Shown here: positions 8,192 to 16,341 of the stretch, piece after piece
Layout of the letters: each line of letters starts with the position of its first letter
How positions within the stretch are numbered: the stretch's first letter is position 1
From: JBKHJA01 sp046538375
GTDB lineage: Bacteria > Acidobacteriota > Aminicenantia > Aminicenantales > Aminicenantaceae
Direction of reading: 5' to 3'
DNA: 26,900 bases
NCBI GenBank assembly: GCA_046538375.1
Contig: JBKHJA010000021.1
Span: 1 to 26,900 of the forward strand
Made by a program: the position numbers and the translations under genes
Notes under the pieces: generated by a model
Told to the model about the DNA's origin: nothing
Databases searched by the model: none
What the model saw: only the letters and a program-made list of their open reading frames with translations

Positions 8192-8555
8192 CGTGATAGG
8201 GAGTGAGGGATGGGGGGTCGTCAGCACGCTGATTTTCCCCAGCGAGTCCTCGGAGGGGGAACAGCTCCGCTTTCCCCCTTCCGACGCTCGCCCCGATTCC
8301 ATCGGGACTCCCTGCCTCCCCTTCTCGAGCGGAGGACTTGTCCTCCGCTCTGCGACCAAAGGGACATATCCCCTTGGAACCCCACTGATTTGTGGAAAGC
8401 CACAAATCAGGAAAATCAGCTCCCGTTCGGACTTCACTCTCCTCTCCTTCGGAGAGGAACCGTGCCCGCTCAGTCCTCACAGGGGCTTCCTCACCCCCCA
8501 TCCCTCACCTCTTTTAATAAGTACAAATATTTATACTGATCATGGTTTTGGAAAT
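8192..8555. repeat. MITE-like palindromic repeat element, full-length copy
   Basis: A perfect 16-bp inverted repeat (GTGAGGGATGGGGGGT at 8203-8218, complement at 8493-8508) encloses about 306 bp. Inside are several strong hairpins: GCGGAGGAC-TT-GTCCTCCGC, CTGATTTGTGG-AAAG-CCACAAATCAG, CTCTCC-TTC-GGAGAG and CCCGAT-TCC-ATCGGG. The tail AAATATTTATACTGATCA recurs at 3357. Short open frames here overlap on both strands and follow the palindromes, so they are not genes. This element fills most of the 488-bp gap between the helicase and the SHOCT gene. The first 90 bp of the gap hold only a weak AAACG-TAAG-CGTTT hairpin. Confidence 0.85.
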
Positions 8556-8590
8556 GCTTCCATTCAAACTAAATTCTACAGGAGGTACCC

Positions 8591-8830
8591 ATGTGGTTTT
8601 GGGGAACACATATGGGAGGATGGTGGTGGCTGATGGTGATCTTTTATATTTTATTCTTGGCTGGAATCGTTATTCTGATCGTTGTTCTGGCCAGGCTGAT
8701 CACAGGTCAAGAAAAAAAAGTCCTTCCTCCTTCCCAAGAGGATCCTATGGAGATTCTTAAGAAGCGTTACGCCAGAGGAGAGATCACCAAGCAAAAATTT
8801 GAGCAGATGAAAAAAGATCTTCAGAGTTGA
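8591..8830 (+). CDS. Small membrane protein with a C-terminal SHOCT domain
   Basis: 79 residues. The N-terminus is rich in Trp and Gly (WFWGTHMGGWWW) and is followed by one membrane helix to about residue 37. The C-terminus, PMEILKKRYARGEITKQKFE, is a clear SHOCT motif, a short helical oligomerisation module. The start is well defined by AGGAGGT 4-5 bases before the ATG. Such proteins are common and often sit beside metal or envelope-stress genes; here the flanks are a repeat element and convergent sppA, so the context says little. The specific function is unknown. Confidence 0.85.
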   Translation: MWFWGTHMGGWWWLMVIFYILFLAGIVILIVVLARLITGQEKKVLPPSQEDPMEILKKRYARGEITKQKFEQMKKDLQS

Positions 8831-8907
8831 TAGAAGCCGCAGGCATTCTCATTTGCGTGATGAGTATGGGGCCTTCGGAGGCACACTGACTGCACAATGC
8901 TCAAATT

Positions 8908-10617
8908 TTAATCTGCGGCCATCCACAGGGGCATTATGGCCCAGATTTTTGATCCCTCCAATCCGGCCAGGGAATTGGCGATTTTTTTAGCGTTGGCTTT
9001 GAGGGGCAAGCAGATTTGGGCTTTTTTCCTTCCCCACAGGGCCGAGAGGAAAGACACTTTTTTAGGCCAGACCACAAGCTTAACCTGTTCGTCTTCAGGA
9101 ATACCGGCCAGATCCTTCGCCAGGTTGATGGCTTTAGAAATCCCCCCCATTTCATCCACCAGACCCAATTCTTCGGCTTGATGTCCGGTCCACACCCGCC
9201 CTTTTCCGACTTTATGGATTTCCTCCTTCTCCATATTCCTGCCCTCAGCAGCTTTGGTTAAGAATTGGTCGTAGATCCATAGTATTTGATTTTTGAGGAC
9301 CTCTCTTTCTTCAGAAGTCAATCCTCTGAAGGTGGAGAATATATCTGCCCGTTTGCCGTAAGTGAGTTTTTCAGAGGTGATGCCCATTTTTTCATAGAAT
9401 TCTTCCATGTTGAATTTTCCGGATAGAACTCCTATGGATCCAGTCAGGGTCTGGGGTTGAGCCACGATCTTGTGGGCAGCCATGGAGATCCAGTATCCAC
9501 CAGAGCCAGCCACATCGGACATGGAAACAACCACCGGCTTTTTCTCCTTGGTTAAGACCACCTCCCTCCAGATTATATCTGAGGCCATGGCCGAGCCGCC
9601 AGGACTGTCCACCCGGAAGATGATTCCTTTTATGGACTGATCGTTACGGGCTTTTCTTATCCAGCCGGCCACTGTCTCACTTCCCATGGTCTGAACAGTG
9701 CTTTCTCCGGTGTGGATGAGCCCCATCCCGTAGATGAGGGCCATCTTTTTGCCCTTGTTCAAACCCAAGGAGGAGGGCTTGATTTTGGAGTAGCGGTGAT
9801 GAGTGATGGAGGAGAGTTTTTTTCCATCTTCTTTGAGCAGATTTTTGAGTTCATCTTGGAAAAGGAGTTTGTCCACCAACCCTGCCTCAACTGCTTTTTT
9901 CCCATGATAAAAGCCCGTGTCAATCATTCTTTTTATCTCATCTTCGCTTTTCCCCCGGGAATCAGCCAGGGTTTTCACATAGTGAGTGAAGAGATCATCA
10001 TAAAGAGATTCCATCATCTGTTTATGGGCGGGGGTGAATCCTTCTTCGGTAAACATGTTAGAGGCTGTTTTGTACTCTTCCACATGAACGAATTCGGCCT
10101 GTATTCCCAGGTTATTCAAGGCTTTTTTGAAGAAAGGAGTGTAGCCTCCGATGCCGTTCACTCCCAACAAACCCAGGGGATGGAGGATGATCTCGTCACA
10201 GGCCGTAGCCAGGTAGTACTCTTTGTCGAATTCGGGAGCCTCCTGGATGTAGGCATAAGCTTTTTTGCCTGAACTTCTGAAATCCAAGATGGCTTCTCTT
10301 ATCTCATTTATCTTGGCCCAGTTGCACTGAAGGTTTCCCAGCCGCAGAAGAACACACTTGATGCGCTGGTCTTTTTTTGCCTTTTGGATGTTCATCCATA
10401 GGTCATGCATGGACAGGGGTTCCATTCCCATGAGGGACGAGAATAGATGGGGAGCGGCCCTCTCCACGATTTCACCAGAGAGGTTAAGCTCAAAGTAGGA
10501 GCGAGCTTTAACAGACGGTGGTCTTCCCAACTCATAGTAGAAAAAGGAGACAAAAGTCAACACAATGAGGAAAAAGAAGATCAAGAATATGATCAGCACA
10601 TATTTTCCTTTTTTCAT
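8908..10617 (-). CDS. sppA: Signal peptide peptidase SppA, 67K type (protease IV)
   Basis: 569 residues, the double-length form with two tandem ClpP-like halves. An N-terminal membrane anchor (about 6-28) places the catalytic part outside the cytoplasm, where it degrades cleaved signal peptides. The catalytic Lys is in the N-terminal half (EEYKTASNMF, Lys183). The Ser nucleophile is in the C-terminal half (DVAGSGGYWISMAAH, Ser372), after the VDSPGGSAMASD loop. The start is clear, with AGGAGG followed by AAAA and ATG. It is transcribed leftward and converges with the SHOCT gene. The 160 bp upstream are AT-rich and probably hold its promoter, before the next repeat element begins. Confidence 0.95.
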   Translation of the reverse strand: MKKGKYVLIIFLIFFFLIVLTFVSFFYYELGRPPSVKARSYFELNLSGEIVERAAPHLFSSLMGMEPLSMHDLWMNIQKAKKDQRIKCVLLRLGNLQCNWAKINEIREAILDFRSSGKKAYAYIQEAPEFDKEYYLATACDEIILHPLGLLGVNGIGGYTPFFKKALNNLGIQAEFVHVEEYKTASNMFTEEGFTPAHKQMMESLYDDLFTHYVKTLADSRGKSEDEIKRMIDTGFYHGKKAVEAGLVDKLLFQDELKNLLKEDGKKLSSITHHRYSKIKPSSLGLNKGKKMALIYGMGLIHTGESTVQTMGSETVAGWIRKARNDQSIKGIIFRVDSPGGSAMASDIIWREVVLTKEKKPVVVSMSDVAGSGGYWISMAAHKIVAQPQTLTGSIGVLSGKFNMEEFYEKMGITSEKLTYGKRADIFSTFRGLTSEEREVLKNQILWIYDQFLTKAAEGRNMEKEEIHKVGKGRVWTGHQAEELGLVDEMGGISKAINLAKDLAGIPEDEQVKLVVWPKKVSFLSALWGRKKAQICLPLKANAKKIANSLAGLEGSKIWAIMPLWMAAD

Positions 10618-10778
10618 TTTTCCTCCTCTCGTATTGCCGACACCATATTCATGAGGTTATATATATCAGAAAATGAGTTTCCATTAAAGATTTCATTAGA
10701 AATAGAAATTCTCTTTTTTCTCCGTGATAATGGAGCATATTTTGGGTCAGGGTGGGTGCTAGGAAACCGTTTGAAGGT

Positions 10779-10925
10779 TAGCTCAGGCCAGTGGGTGAGA
10801 AAACCGTAGGAAGGCTGAGCGGGCATGGTTCCTCTCCAGAATGGAGAGGAGAGCGAAGCCTGGATCGAGATGACTTTCCTCGCTGGGGAAAGTCATCGTG
10901 TTTTAGAACCCACTGGCCTGAGCTA
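10779..10925. repeat. Palindromic repeat with 18-bp inverted ends and a core shared with the other copies
   Basis: TAGCTCAGGCCAGTGGGT (10779-10796) and its exact complement (10908-10925) bound about 147 bp. The inside has two strong hairpins: CCTCTCCA-GAA-TGGAGAGG, and GATGACTTTCC paired with GGAAAGTCATC (10869-10879 and 10887-10897). Read on the minus strand, the core gives CACGATGACTTTCCCCAGCG and then GAGAGGAACCATGCCCGCTC, both also found in the 8192 element, which keeps about 200 bp more between them. It lies between divergent sppA and the ABC exporter genes; the rest of this 411-bp gap is AT-rich with no gene. Confidence 0.8.
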
Positions 10926-11028
10926 GAAACATTAAAATAGAGTTTTTTTTTAAAATTGGTTATATTAAAAAATCCTGTTTTTACACTTCAAGCATGGGCG
11001 AGATAAACTTCATTTAAAGGATGAACCG

Positions 11029-11949
11029 ATGAAGGCTCTTGAGATCGAAAACATCTCCAAAAAGTTTGGTGATTTTTTTGCCGTGAAAAATTTATCCTTC
11101 TCCATCCCCGCAGGCTCCATTTACGGCATGTTGGGGCCCAATGGCGCAGGAAAAACAACAACCATCCGGATGGTGATGAATATCATCATTCCCGATCAAG
11201 GAAACATACGAGTCCTCAACCGCAGGATGGATGAAAAGATGAAAGAACAGATTGGCTATCTCCCGGAGGACAGAGGACTTTATCCCAAAATGAAAGTGGA
11301 AGAACTTCTTCTTTTTCTGGCAGAGCTGAAGGGGATGAGCAGGAGCGAGGCCCGAGAGGCCTCGGAGACCTGGCTGGACAGGTTTGACCTTACAGAGTGG
11401 AAGTTGAAAAAAGTGGAAGAACTTTCCCGGGGAATGCAGCAGAAACTTCAATTTATAGTCACTGTCATCCATAGGCCAGATTTGATTATCCTGGATGAAC
11501 CCTTTGCCGGCCTGGATCCTGTGAACACCAAATTGTTGAAAGATGTCATGCTGGAGATGAAAGAGGAAGGACGGACCGTCATTTTCTCTACACACCGGAT
11601 GGAACAGGTGGAAATGATCTGCGACCATATCTGTCTCATCAACAAGGCAGAGAAAGTTCTGGAGGGAAACTTGAGCGGGATAAAAAAGCAGTACGGGAAG
11701 AACACCGTGGTTTTGGATTATGAAGGCCGGACTGATTTTATAAAAAGCATTCCCGGGATAGATAAGATCGATGATTATGGAAAGTTCATGGAGATCAGGT
11801 TGAAGGAAGGCGTAGATCCCCAGGATTTACTCCCCGGCCTGGTGGGGAAAGTGAGGATCAACAGGTACGAAGTGAAAGAACCTTCCTTGAATGCCATCTT
11901 CATGGAAAAAGTAGGAGAAAGAGATGAGAAAGATCTTATCAGTCATTAA
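11029..11949 (+). CDS. ABC transporter ATP-binding protein, NatA-like
   Basis: 306 residues. The nucleotide-binding domain is complete: Walker A GPNGAGKTTT, ABC signature LSRGMQQKLQ, Walker B LIILDEPFAGLDP, and the switch His in FSTHRMEQVE. After about residue 225 comes a C-terminal extension typical of the NatA/EcsA group (the type that precedes NatB-like permeases). It powers the permease encoded by the next gene, which overlaps it by 26 bp, so translation is coupled. The substrate is not evident: sodium, drugs or peptides are all seen in relatives. The start ATG has AAAGGA about 8 bases upstream. Confidence 0.92.
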   Translation: MKALEIENISKKFGDFFAVKNLSFSIPAGSIYGMLGPNGAGKTTTIRMVMNIIIPDQGNIRVLNRRMDEKMKEQIGYLPEDRGLYPKMKVEELLLFLAELKGMSRSEAREASETWLDRFDLTEWKLKKVEELSRGMQQKLQFIVTVIHRPDLIILDEPFAGLDPVNTKLLKDVMLEMKEEGRTVIFSTHRMEQVEMICDHICLINKAEKVLEGNLSGIKKQYGKNTVVLDYEGRTDFIKSIPGIDKIDDYGKFMEIRLKEGVDPQDLLPGLVGKVRINRYEVKEPSLNAIFMEKVGERDEKDLISH

Positions 11950-13198
11950 AAGAGAATACATTCAAATTGTCAGAACCAAGGGTTTTATCATCGGGACCAT
12001 CCTGGGTCCGGTTCTGATGGCCTCTTTCATCGTGATTCCTATTGTGGTCTCCCTGGTCTCTGTGGGCCAGCAGGAGCGAATAGGGGTGATAGATCTAAGC
12101 GGGAAGGTTTATCCAGGCCTGGTGAAAAAATTGGATCATAAGTTGAAAGATGGAAGATCCCGGTACCTTATGGAGAGATACAGGCCTTCTGGGGATCCGG
12201 AAGATCTGAGGAGGAGGCTGAACCAGAGAGTCCTGGATGGAGAGCTGGGCGCCTATATTTTTGTCCCTGAAAATATTTCAGAAGGAGGAGAGGCTGAGTA
12301 TGTCTCCCGCCATGTTTCTGATTTTGATAAATTGAAAGATATCAATGAGGCTTTAAACAGTGTGGTCATCGAAAGAAGGCTGCGCCAGGAGGGACTGGAC
12401 CCTCTAAAAATAGCCAGTTATATCCGGAGGGTGAGGTTGAAAACCATCAAGGTGACCAAAAAAGGAGAAGAGGAGGAAACAGGAGGGACTTTTATTATCT
12501 CTTATCTCCTGGTCATCATCCTTTACATGACTCTTTTTTTCTACGGAGCCATCATCATGAGAGGAGTCATCGAGGAGAAAACCTCAAGGGTGGTGGAGAT
12601 TGTCCTCTCTTCACTGAAACCCTTTCAGCTCATGATAGGGAAAATATTGGGGATTGCTGCGGTGGGCTTTACCCAGTACTCCATCTGGGCCCTGTTCGGA
12701 TTTGCCGCTTTTCGTTTCAGCAAGCCTTTAGCCTCATCTTTTCTTCCTGCTGCCTCTGAATTTAAGCTCCCCAGCGTTCCTGCCTATATTTTTGTCTATT
12801 TTGTGCTGTTCTTCATCCTGGGATATTTCCTTTATGGAACCGTTTATGCGGCTGTCGGCTCCATGGTCAATTCAGAGAAGGAGGCCCAGCAGCTTCTTTT
12901 CCCGGTGACCATGTTTTTGGTGGTTCCCATTCTGCTGATGATGCTGGTGATGAGGGCTCCCAACAGCGGCTTGTCGGTGGTGCTGTCCATGATTCCCTTC
13001 TTCGCCCCCATTTTGATGCTTCTTCGGATTTGTGTTCTTCTTCCCCCCTTTGTCCAGGTGGGGAGTTCTATTGTACTCATGGTGCTGGCCATTCTTCTTA
13101 TGATCTGGCTCACAGCCAAGATCTACAGGGTGGGAATCCTGATGTACGGCAAACGCCCTTCCCTGCCTGAAATCGTCAAGTGGATAAGATATAGATAA
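11924..13198 (+). CDS. ABC-2 type transporter permease, NatB-like
   Basis: 424 residues. One membrane helix near the N-terminus (about 19-46) is followed by an extracytoplasmic region to about residue 190, then five or six helices to the end. This one-plus-five arrangement is that of NatB/ABC-2 permeases. The segment FFYGAIIMRGVIEEKTSRVVEIVLSS is the conserved coupling region of the family. The start lies within the end of the ATPase gene, after AGGAGAAAGAG. Together the two genes make an exporter; no accessory or regulatory gene is attached, so the cargo cannot be named. Confidence 0.9.
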   Translation: MRKILSVIKREYIQIVRTKGFIIGTILGPVLMASFIVIPIVVSLVSVGQQERIGVIDLSGKVYPGLVKKLDHKLKDGRSRYLMERYRPSGDPEDLRRRLNQRVLDGELGAYIFVPENISEGGEAEYVSRHVSDFDKLKDINEALNSVVIERRLRQEGLDPLKIASYIRRVRLKTIKVTKKGEEEETGGTFIISYLLVIILYMTLFFYGAIIMRGVIEEKTSRVVEIVLSSLKPFQLMIGKILGIAAVGFTQYSIWALFGFAAFRFSKPLASSFLPAASEFKLPSVPAYIFVYFVLFFILGYFLYGTVYAAVGSMVNSEKEAQQLLFPVTMFLVVPILLMMLVMRAPNSGLSVVLSMIPFFAPILMLLRICVLLPPFVQVGSSIVLMVLAILLMIWLTAKIYRVGILMYGKRPSLPEIVKWIRYR

Positions 13199-13536
13199 TG
13201 GATCCATATTTCTAGAAAACCACATTTCCTGTTGAAACTCTGGTGTTGCCCCAAATTTTTTCACTTTCCCTTTTCCTCCGGTGTTCAGGTGTGGTTTTGG
13301 ACAGAAGCCAAGCCCGTTTTTCACCAAGCGGATATTTTTAATCGAGGGATGAACCTTTTGATGATATCTGCCGTAATACACTTTGAAGTTAACCAAACGA
13401 GGTCGATATGGAAAAACTCAGAGCATTGACTCAAATCAGCCTGTTGACTTTGGTTTGTCATAAAATATTGATATGGCTTGAATGAGAGGACCACATCGAA
13501 TTCAGCCTGCTGAGCAGATATTTAAGACAATAGAGA
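13199..13536. other. 338-bp gap before the ECF sigma operon
   Basis: No convincing gene is visible. One 65-codon open frame (13232-13429) lacks a ribosome site and resembles nothing. TTGACT at 13444-13449 followed about 16 bases later by TATTGA is a possible but poor sigma-70 promoter for the sigma operon, and a second TTGACT lies at 13426. ECF operons are often self-activated, but I could not find a clear GGAAC-type -35 box. No terminator is visible after the exporter genes. Confidence 0.4.
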
Positions 13537-14118
13537 ATGGCCGAAGACAGAGCTTTGAAAAATGAACAAATCTGGATTCTTGTCCAAAAAACCAGGAAGG
13601 GTGACAGAGAGGCCTTCATGACCATAACTCGAGTTTATCAAAAAAAAGTGTTTTTGCTGGCTTATTCCTTTTTTCATGACCGGGAAGATGCCCTGGATGT
13701 GGTGCAGGAGACTTTCTTGAGGTTATACCAGAAAATCCATTTGTTCAGGCAGGGCAGGAATTTCCAGAACTGGCTTCTCCAGATCGCCAGGAATATATGC
13801 ATAGACTATTACCGGAATCACCACCGCAGAAAGAAAGAATTGGAACAGGATAGAGACGTGGAAGAGATGAATTCGCCTCTGACCGGTCAAAACCACTCCC
13901 ATGATGCCGTGGATTTGAAAGCCATATTCTCCCGCTGTCTTAAAAAGCTGTCCCACAGGCAGAGGATGATATTTGTGATGAAGCATTACAATCAATTGAA
14001 ATACAAAGAAATTGCCCAGATCCTGGATATTTCTACGGGAACCGTAAAATCGCTCCATTTCAAGGCTGTCCGAAATCTTAGAGCCTTGATGGCCCCTTAT
14101 TTGGGGAGGTCGCTATGA
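13537..14118 (+). CDS. ECF-family RNA polymerase sigma factor
   Basis: 193 residues. Region 2 is clear, with AYSFFHDREDALDVVQETFL and the following FQNWLLQIARNICIDYYR. After a polar linker comes region 4 with the helix-turn-helix YKEIAQILDISTGTVKS that reads the -35 element. Regions 1 and 3 are absent, as in extracytoplasmic-function sigma factors. The downstream gene overlaps by ATGA and encodes a zinc-binding membrane anti-sigma factor, so this sigma factor is very probably held inactive at the membrane until a signal arrives. The Shine-Dalgarno is weak (AGAGA next to the ATG). Confidence 0.93.
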   Translation: MAEDRALKNEQIWILVQKTRKGDREAFMTITRVYQKKVFLLAYSFFHDREDALDVVQETFLRLYQKIHLFRQGRNFQNWLLQIARNICIDYYRNHHRRKKELEQDRDVEEMNSPLTGQNHSHDAVDLKAIFSRCLKKLSHRQRMIFVMKHYNQLKYKEIAQILDISTGTVKSLHFKAVRNLRALMAPYLGRSL

Positions 14119-14921
14119 GAGAGTGTAAAAGACATCAAGAAAATTTGGTGGCTTTCCTTTACGGAGAGCTCAAGGAGGAGGAAAGAAGACATTTTGTCTC
14201 CCATATGGATGAATGTGATCACTGCCAGCAGAAACTTGAACACATAAAAGAAATAAAACTGAGTGCAGACACATTGTACACAGATATCGATGAGGCTATG
14301 GCTTCGGTGGACTGGGAAGCCCTTCCTTCAGAAATTGCCAGAGATGTCATGGAAAGAGTTTCCCCTCCCTCCACAGAAGGACGGCTGGGGAGATTTTTTG
14401 GAGTCCTATTTCAGCCCAGGTTGAGAGCCGTGTATGCTGGGGTGCTTTTGGGTATTCTCATCGGTTCTTTCATCACTTTGATGGTGTTTCGACTGCCGTT
14501 TCCAGAACAGGCCGGGAAGAGAGAGTTCCTGGTCTCTGCCGATTTCCTGGAAAGGGTGGAGCTGGAAATGGCCAGGAGAGAGACTTTAGACTATCTGGCT
14601 AAAAGTCAGTACCTGCTTTTAGATTTTGTCCAGTCTCCTCCCCACAAGAAAAGAGAGTTCTGGAGAAGCGAGTTTGCTTCCCAGAAAGCAAGAGACTTGC
14701 TCTCCAGGAAAAAGTACATCAATCCTCAGTTGAACAAGTTTCGTATGGCCAAGGCCAAGGAGATCTGCGATCAGATTGAATTTCTCTTCTACGAGCTGGC
14801 CCAGGTGAGCGGTGAACTTTCTGAAGAAGAGATCAGGAGAATCCAGCGATTGATCGAGGAAAACCAGCTTCTGCTGAAGATAAAGCTGCTGAAAAGGGAA
14901 TTAAAAGAAAGCGAGGTCTAA
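14115..14921 (+). CDS. Membrane anti-sigma factor with N-terminal zinc-binding domain
   Basis: 268 residues. The N-terminus has the zinc-binding anti-sigma (ZAS/zf-HC2) pattern: Cys4, then HMDECDHC giving His30, Cys34 and Cys37, around the typical LVAFLYGELKEEE helix. One membrane helix follows at about 97-120. The rest, about 145 residues, should lie outside the cytoplasm and is mostly charged alpha helix, with a pattern of long amphipathic segments that could sense or bind a partner. GGAGG lies 7 bases before the start, which overlaps the sigma gene stop. Inferred role: binds and silences the ECF sigma factor. The signal and the protease that releases it are unknown. Confidence 0.88.
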   Translation: MRECKRHQENLVAFLYGELKEEERRHFVSHMDECDHCQQKLEHIKEIKLSADTLYTDIDEAMASVDWEALPSEIARDVMERVSPPSTEGRLGRFFGVLFQPRLRAVYAGVLLGILIGSFITLMVFRLPFPEQAGKREFLVSADFLERVELEMARRETLDYLAKSQYLLLDFVQSPPHKKREFWRSEFASQKARDLLSRKKYINPQLNKFRMAKAKEICDQIEFLFYELAQVSGELSEEEIRRIQRLIEENQLLLKIKLLKRELKESEV

Positions 14922-14922
14922 A

Positions 14923-15768
14923 GTGAAAAAAATAATGAGAATAAATATATTGATTCTGCTCCTTATTTTATTCTCTATTCAGACTTATGCCCGCACCCAA
15001 CCAGATGAAGAGCTTTTCCGGGAAGCAAAGATTCTTATCTTCGATGAGAAATGGGAGAGAGCGCAGCAGAAATTGGAAGAGCTGATGGAAGAATATCCTG
15101 AAAGTTCCTATTATTCACAATCTCTTTTCTACAGAGCCAAGTGCCTGGGAGAGCAGAAAGGAAAGGAAACCCAGGCTTTAAATGCCTATAAAGATTATCT
15201 CCGCCTGAAAGAGCGCAATCAGAGCCTGAGTGAGGAGTCGGAGATATCTATCATCGATACAGCCTTTGAGCTTTTCACAAGAGGCAGGAAGTCTTATCTT
15301 AGAGAAATCGAAGGGAGGCTGGACAGCTCCAATAAAGTGATCAGGTATTATGCGGCCTTCAAATTGAGTTATATCGAAGACAAAAAAGTGGCCTCCAGAG
15401 GAATTCCGGTGCTGAAGCAGATCCTGAGTGATGAAGCGGACCATGAGCTCAGGGACAGGGCAAAAATCGCCTTGCTCCGTGTGGCTCCCCAAGCGTTAAG
15501 AGATTTTGAAGAGAAACGATATGAGAGAAGAGCCCGCATTTTGAAGATCAGAGTGTATGAGAAAGGTGAAAAGAGAGCAAAAATCTCCCTCAACATCCCC
15601 TGGGCTTTGGCTGATCTTGCCCTGGGAGCCATCCCTGAGGAAGAAAAAAAGTTGATCAGAGAAAAAGGCTATGATCTGGATAAAGTCATCCGGGAGCTGA
15701 CTGAGGTCAGAGGCAGTATTGTAGAAATCAAAGGCGAGCATTCAGTCATCAAAATGTGGATAGATTGA
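14923..15768 (+). CDS. Exported TPR/HEAT-like protein with a C-terminal YvlB/LiaX-like domain
   Basis: 281 residues from a GTG start one base after the anti-sigma stop, with GAGG about 7 bases upstream; an ATG at 14935 is an alternative. A signal peptide covers about 1-23. Residues 28-110 look like tetratricopeptide repeats (the WERAQQKLEELMEEYPES pattern). Residues 130-205 look like HEAT-type helices (VIRYYAAFKLSYIEDKK, then a second pair). The last 75 residues (from ILKIRVYE to IKMWID) resemble the whole mature part of the next gene's product. Such repeats normally hold other proteins. The operon context suggests a periplasmic sensor or effector of the sigma system. No enzyme motif is visible. 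Confidence 0.8.
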   Translation: MKKIMRINILILLLILFSIQTYARTQPDEELFREAKILIFDEKWERAQQKLEELMEEYPESSYYSQSLFYRAKCLGEQKGKETQALNAYKDYLRLKERNQSLSEESEISIIDTAFELFTRGRKSYLREIEGRLDSSNKVIRYYAAFKLSYIEDKKVASRGIPVLKQILSDEADHELRDRAKIALLRVAPQALRDFEEKRYERRARILKIRVYEKGEKRAKISLNIPWALADLALGAIPEEEKKLIREKGYDLDKVIRELTEVRGSIVEIKGEHSVIKMWID

Positions 15769-15780
15769 AAGGAGGTTTCC

Positions 15781-16167
15781 ATGAAAAAAGCTGAGATTAT
15801 AGTGTTGGCTGTTCTGGTGTTGAGCCTTTTGGCGGGTGGAATTCTTTTTGCCGAGAGCGAGGACGATATCCAGGCTATAAAAAAAGCGGTTAAAAAGAAT
15901 CCAGCCTACCAGGAAGGAAAAGAGGTCAAGTGGTTCAAGGTGCTGGTCACAGATAACAAGAGAAAAAAGGACAAGGTCAGGATTACTGTGCCCATTTCCG
16001 TGGTTGAATTCTTCATCAAATGCGCTGATGAAGAACATCTTAGAATCAACCGCGAAGAATGCGGCATCGACCTCAAAGAACTTTTTCAAGAGCTTAAAAA
16101 ACTTGGACCCATGGCCTTGATTGAAGTCTATGAAGATGAAGAAACAGTAAAAATCTGGCTGGAATAG
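15781..16167 (+). CDS. Small exported protein made of a YvlB/LiaX-like domain
   Basis: 128 residues with a perfect AAAGGAGG seven bases before the ATG, so it is probably well translated. A signal peptide (KKA, then a hydrophobic run ending AGGILFAES) is followed by a spacer and a domain with the pattern WFKVLV, VRITVPISVVEFFIK, GIDLKELFQELKK and VKIWLE. The same pattern ends the preceding protein. It also resembles, from memory, the beta-rich domain found near SHOCT-like segments in YvlB/LiaX envelope-stress proteins (IRV ... VNVRLPL ... DLDEILEAL ... VRIWVE). Two cysteines (in IKCADE and REECGID) could form a disulfide. It is the last gene of the sigma operon, 12 bp after its neighbour. Confidence 0.78.
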   Translation: MKKAEIIVLAVLVLSLLAGGILFAESEDDIQAIKKAVKKNPAYQEGKEVKWFKVLVTDNKRKKDKVRITVPISVVEFFIKCADEEHLRINREECGIDLKELFQELKKLGPMALIEVYEDEETVKIWLE

Positions 16168-16200
16168 AGAAAAAAGCCTCTCCTCACAGATCCTTCACAA

Positions 16201-16236
16201 GGGAAATGGAAATCTTTTCCATTTCCCTTTTTTTTT
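16201..16236 (+). terminator. Strong intrinsic terminator of the ECF operon
   Basis: A perfect 12-bp stem (GGGAAATGGAAA, loop TCT, TTTCCATTTCCC) is followed directly by nine T residues. It begins 33 bp after the stop of the last operon gene, which marks the operon as 13537-16167. Confidence 0.95.
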
Positions 16237-16269
16237 AACTTTTCCAGTATCATCTGAAGAAGCTAAACA

Positions 16270-16341
16270 ATGAAAAAACTGATGGCGATTTCTATTTTTT
16301 TATTAATGACTGCTCTGCCATGGCAGGGATCTACCGCCAGC
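16270..16341 (+). pseudogene. Signal-peptide start of a lost exported protein
   Basis: The ATG at 16270 opens MKKLMAISIFLLMTALPW followed by QGSTAS, a textbook Sec signal peptide with a likely cleavage site. After about 24 codons the frame loses protein character and a transposase-like sequence takes over in another frame. I read this as the 5' stub of an exported-protein gene cut off by insertion or deletion. A short genuine peptide cannot be excluded, but no Shine-Dalgarno is obvious. Confidence 0.45.

Noticed and set aside
8169..8520. CRISPR array
   Set aside because: The hairpins here differ from one another and are not evenly spaced direct repeats with unique spacers; no cas gene is present.
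8159..8760. Overlapping open frames of 60-146 codons on both strands
   Set aside because: They lie in the palindromic repeat element, mirror each other across its hairpins, have no ribosome sites, and give Pro/Ser/Arg-rich translations of the repeat.
8871..8882. GCCT-TCGG-AGGC hairpin as a terminator between the SHOCT gene and sppA
   Set aside because: The stem is only four base pairs and no T tract follows on either strand.
13232..13429. 65-codon frame before the ECF sigma gene
   Set aside because: There is no ribosome site, it has unlikely composition, and no motif; treated as intergenic.
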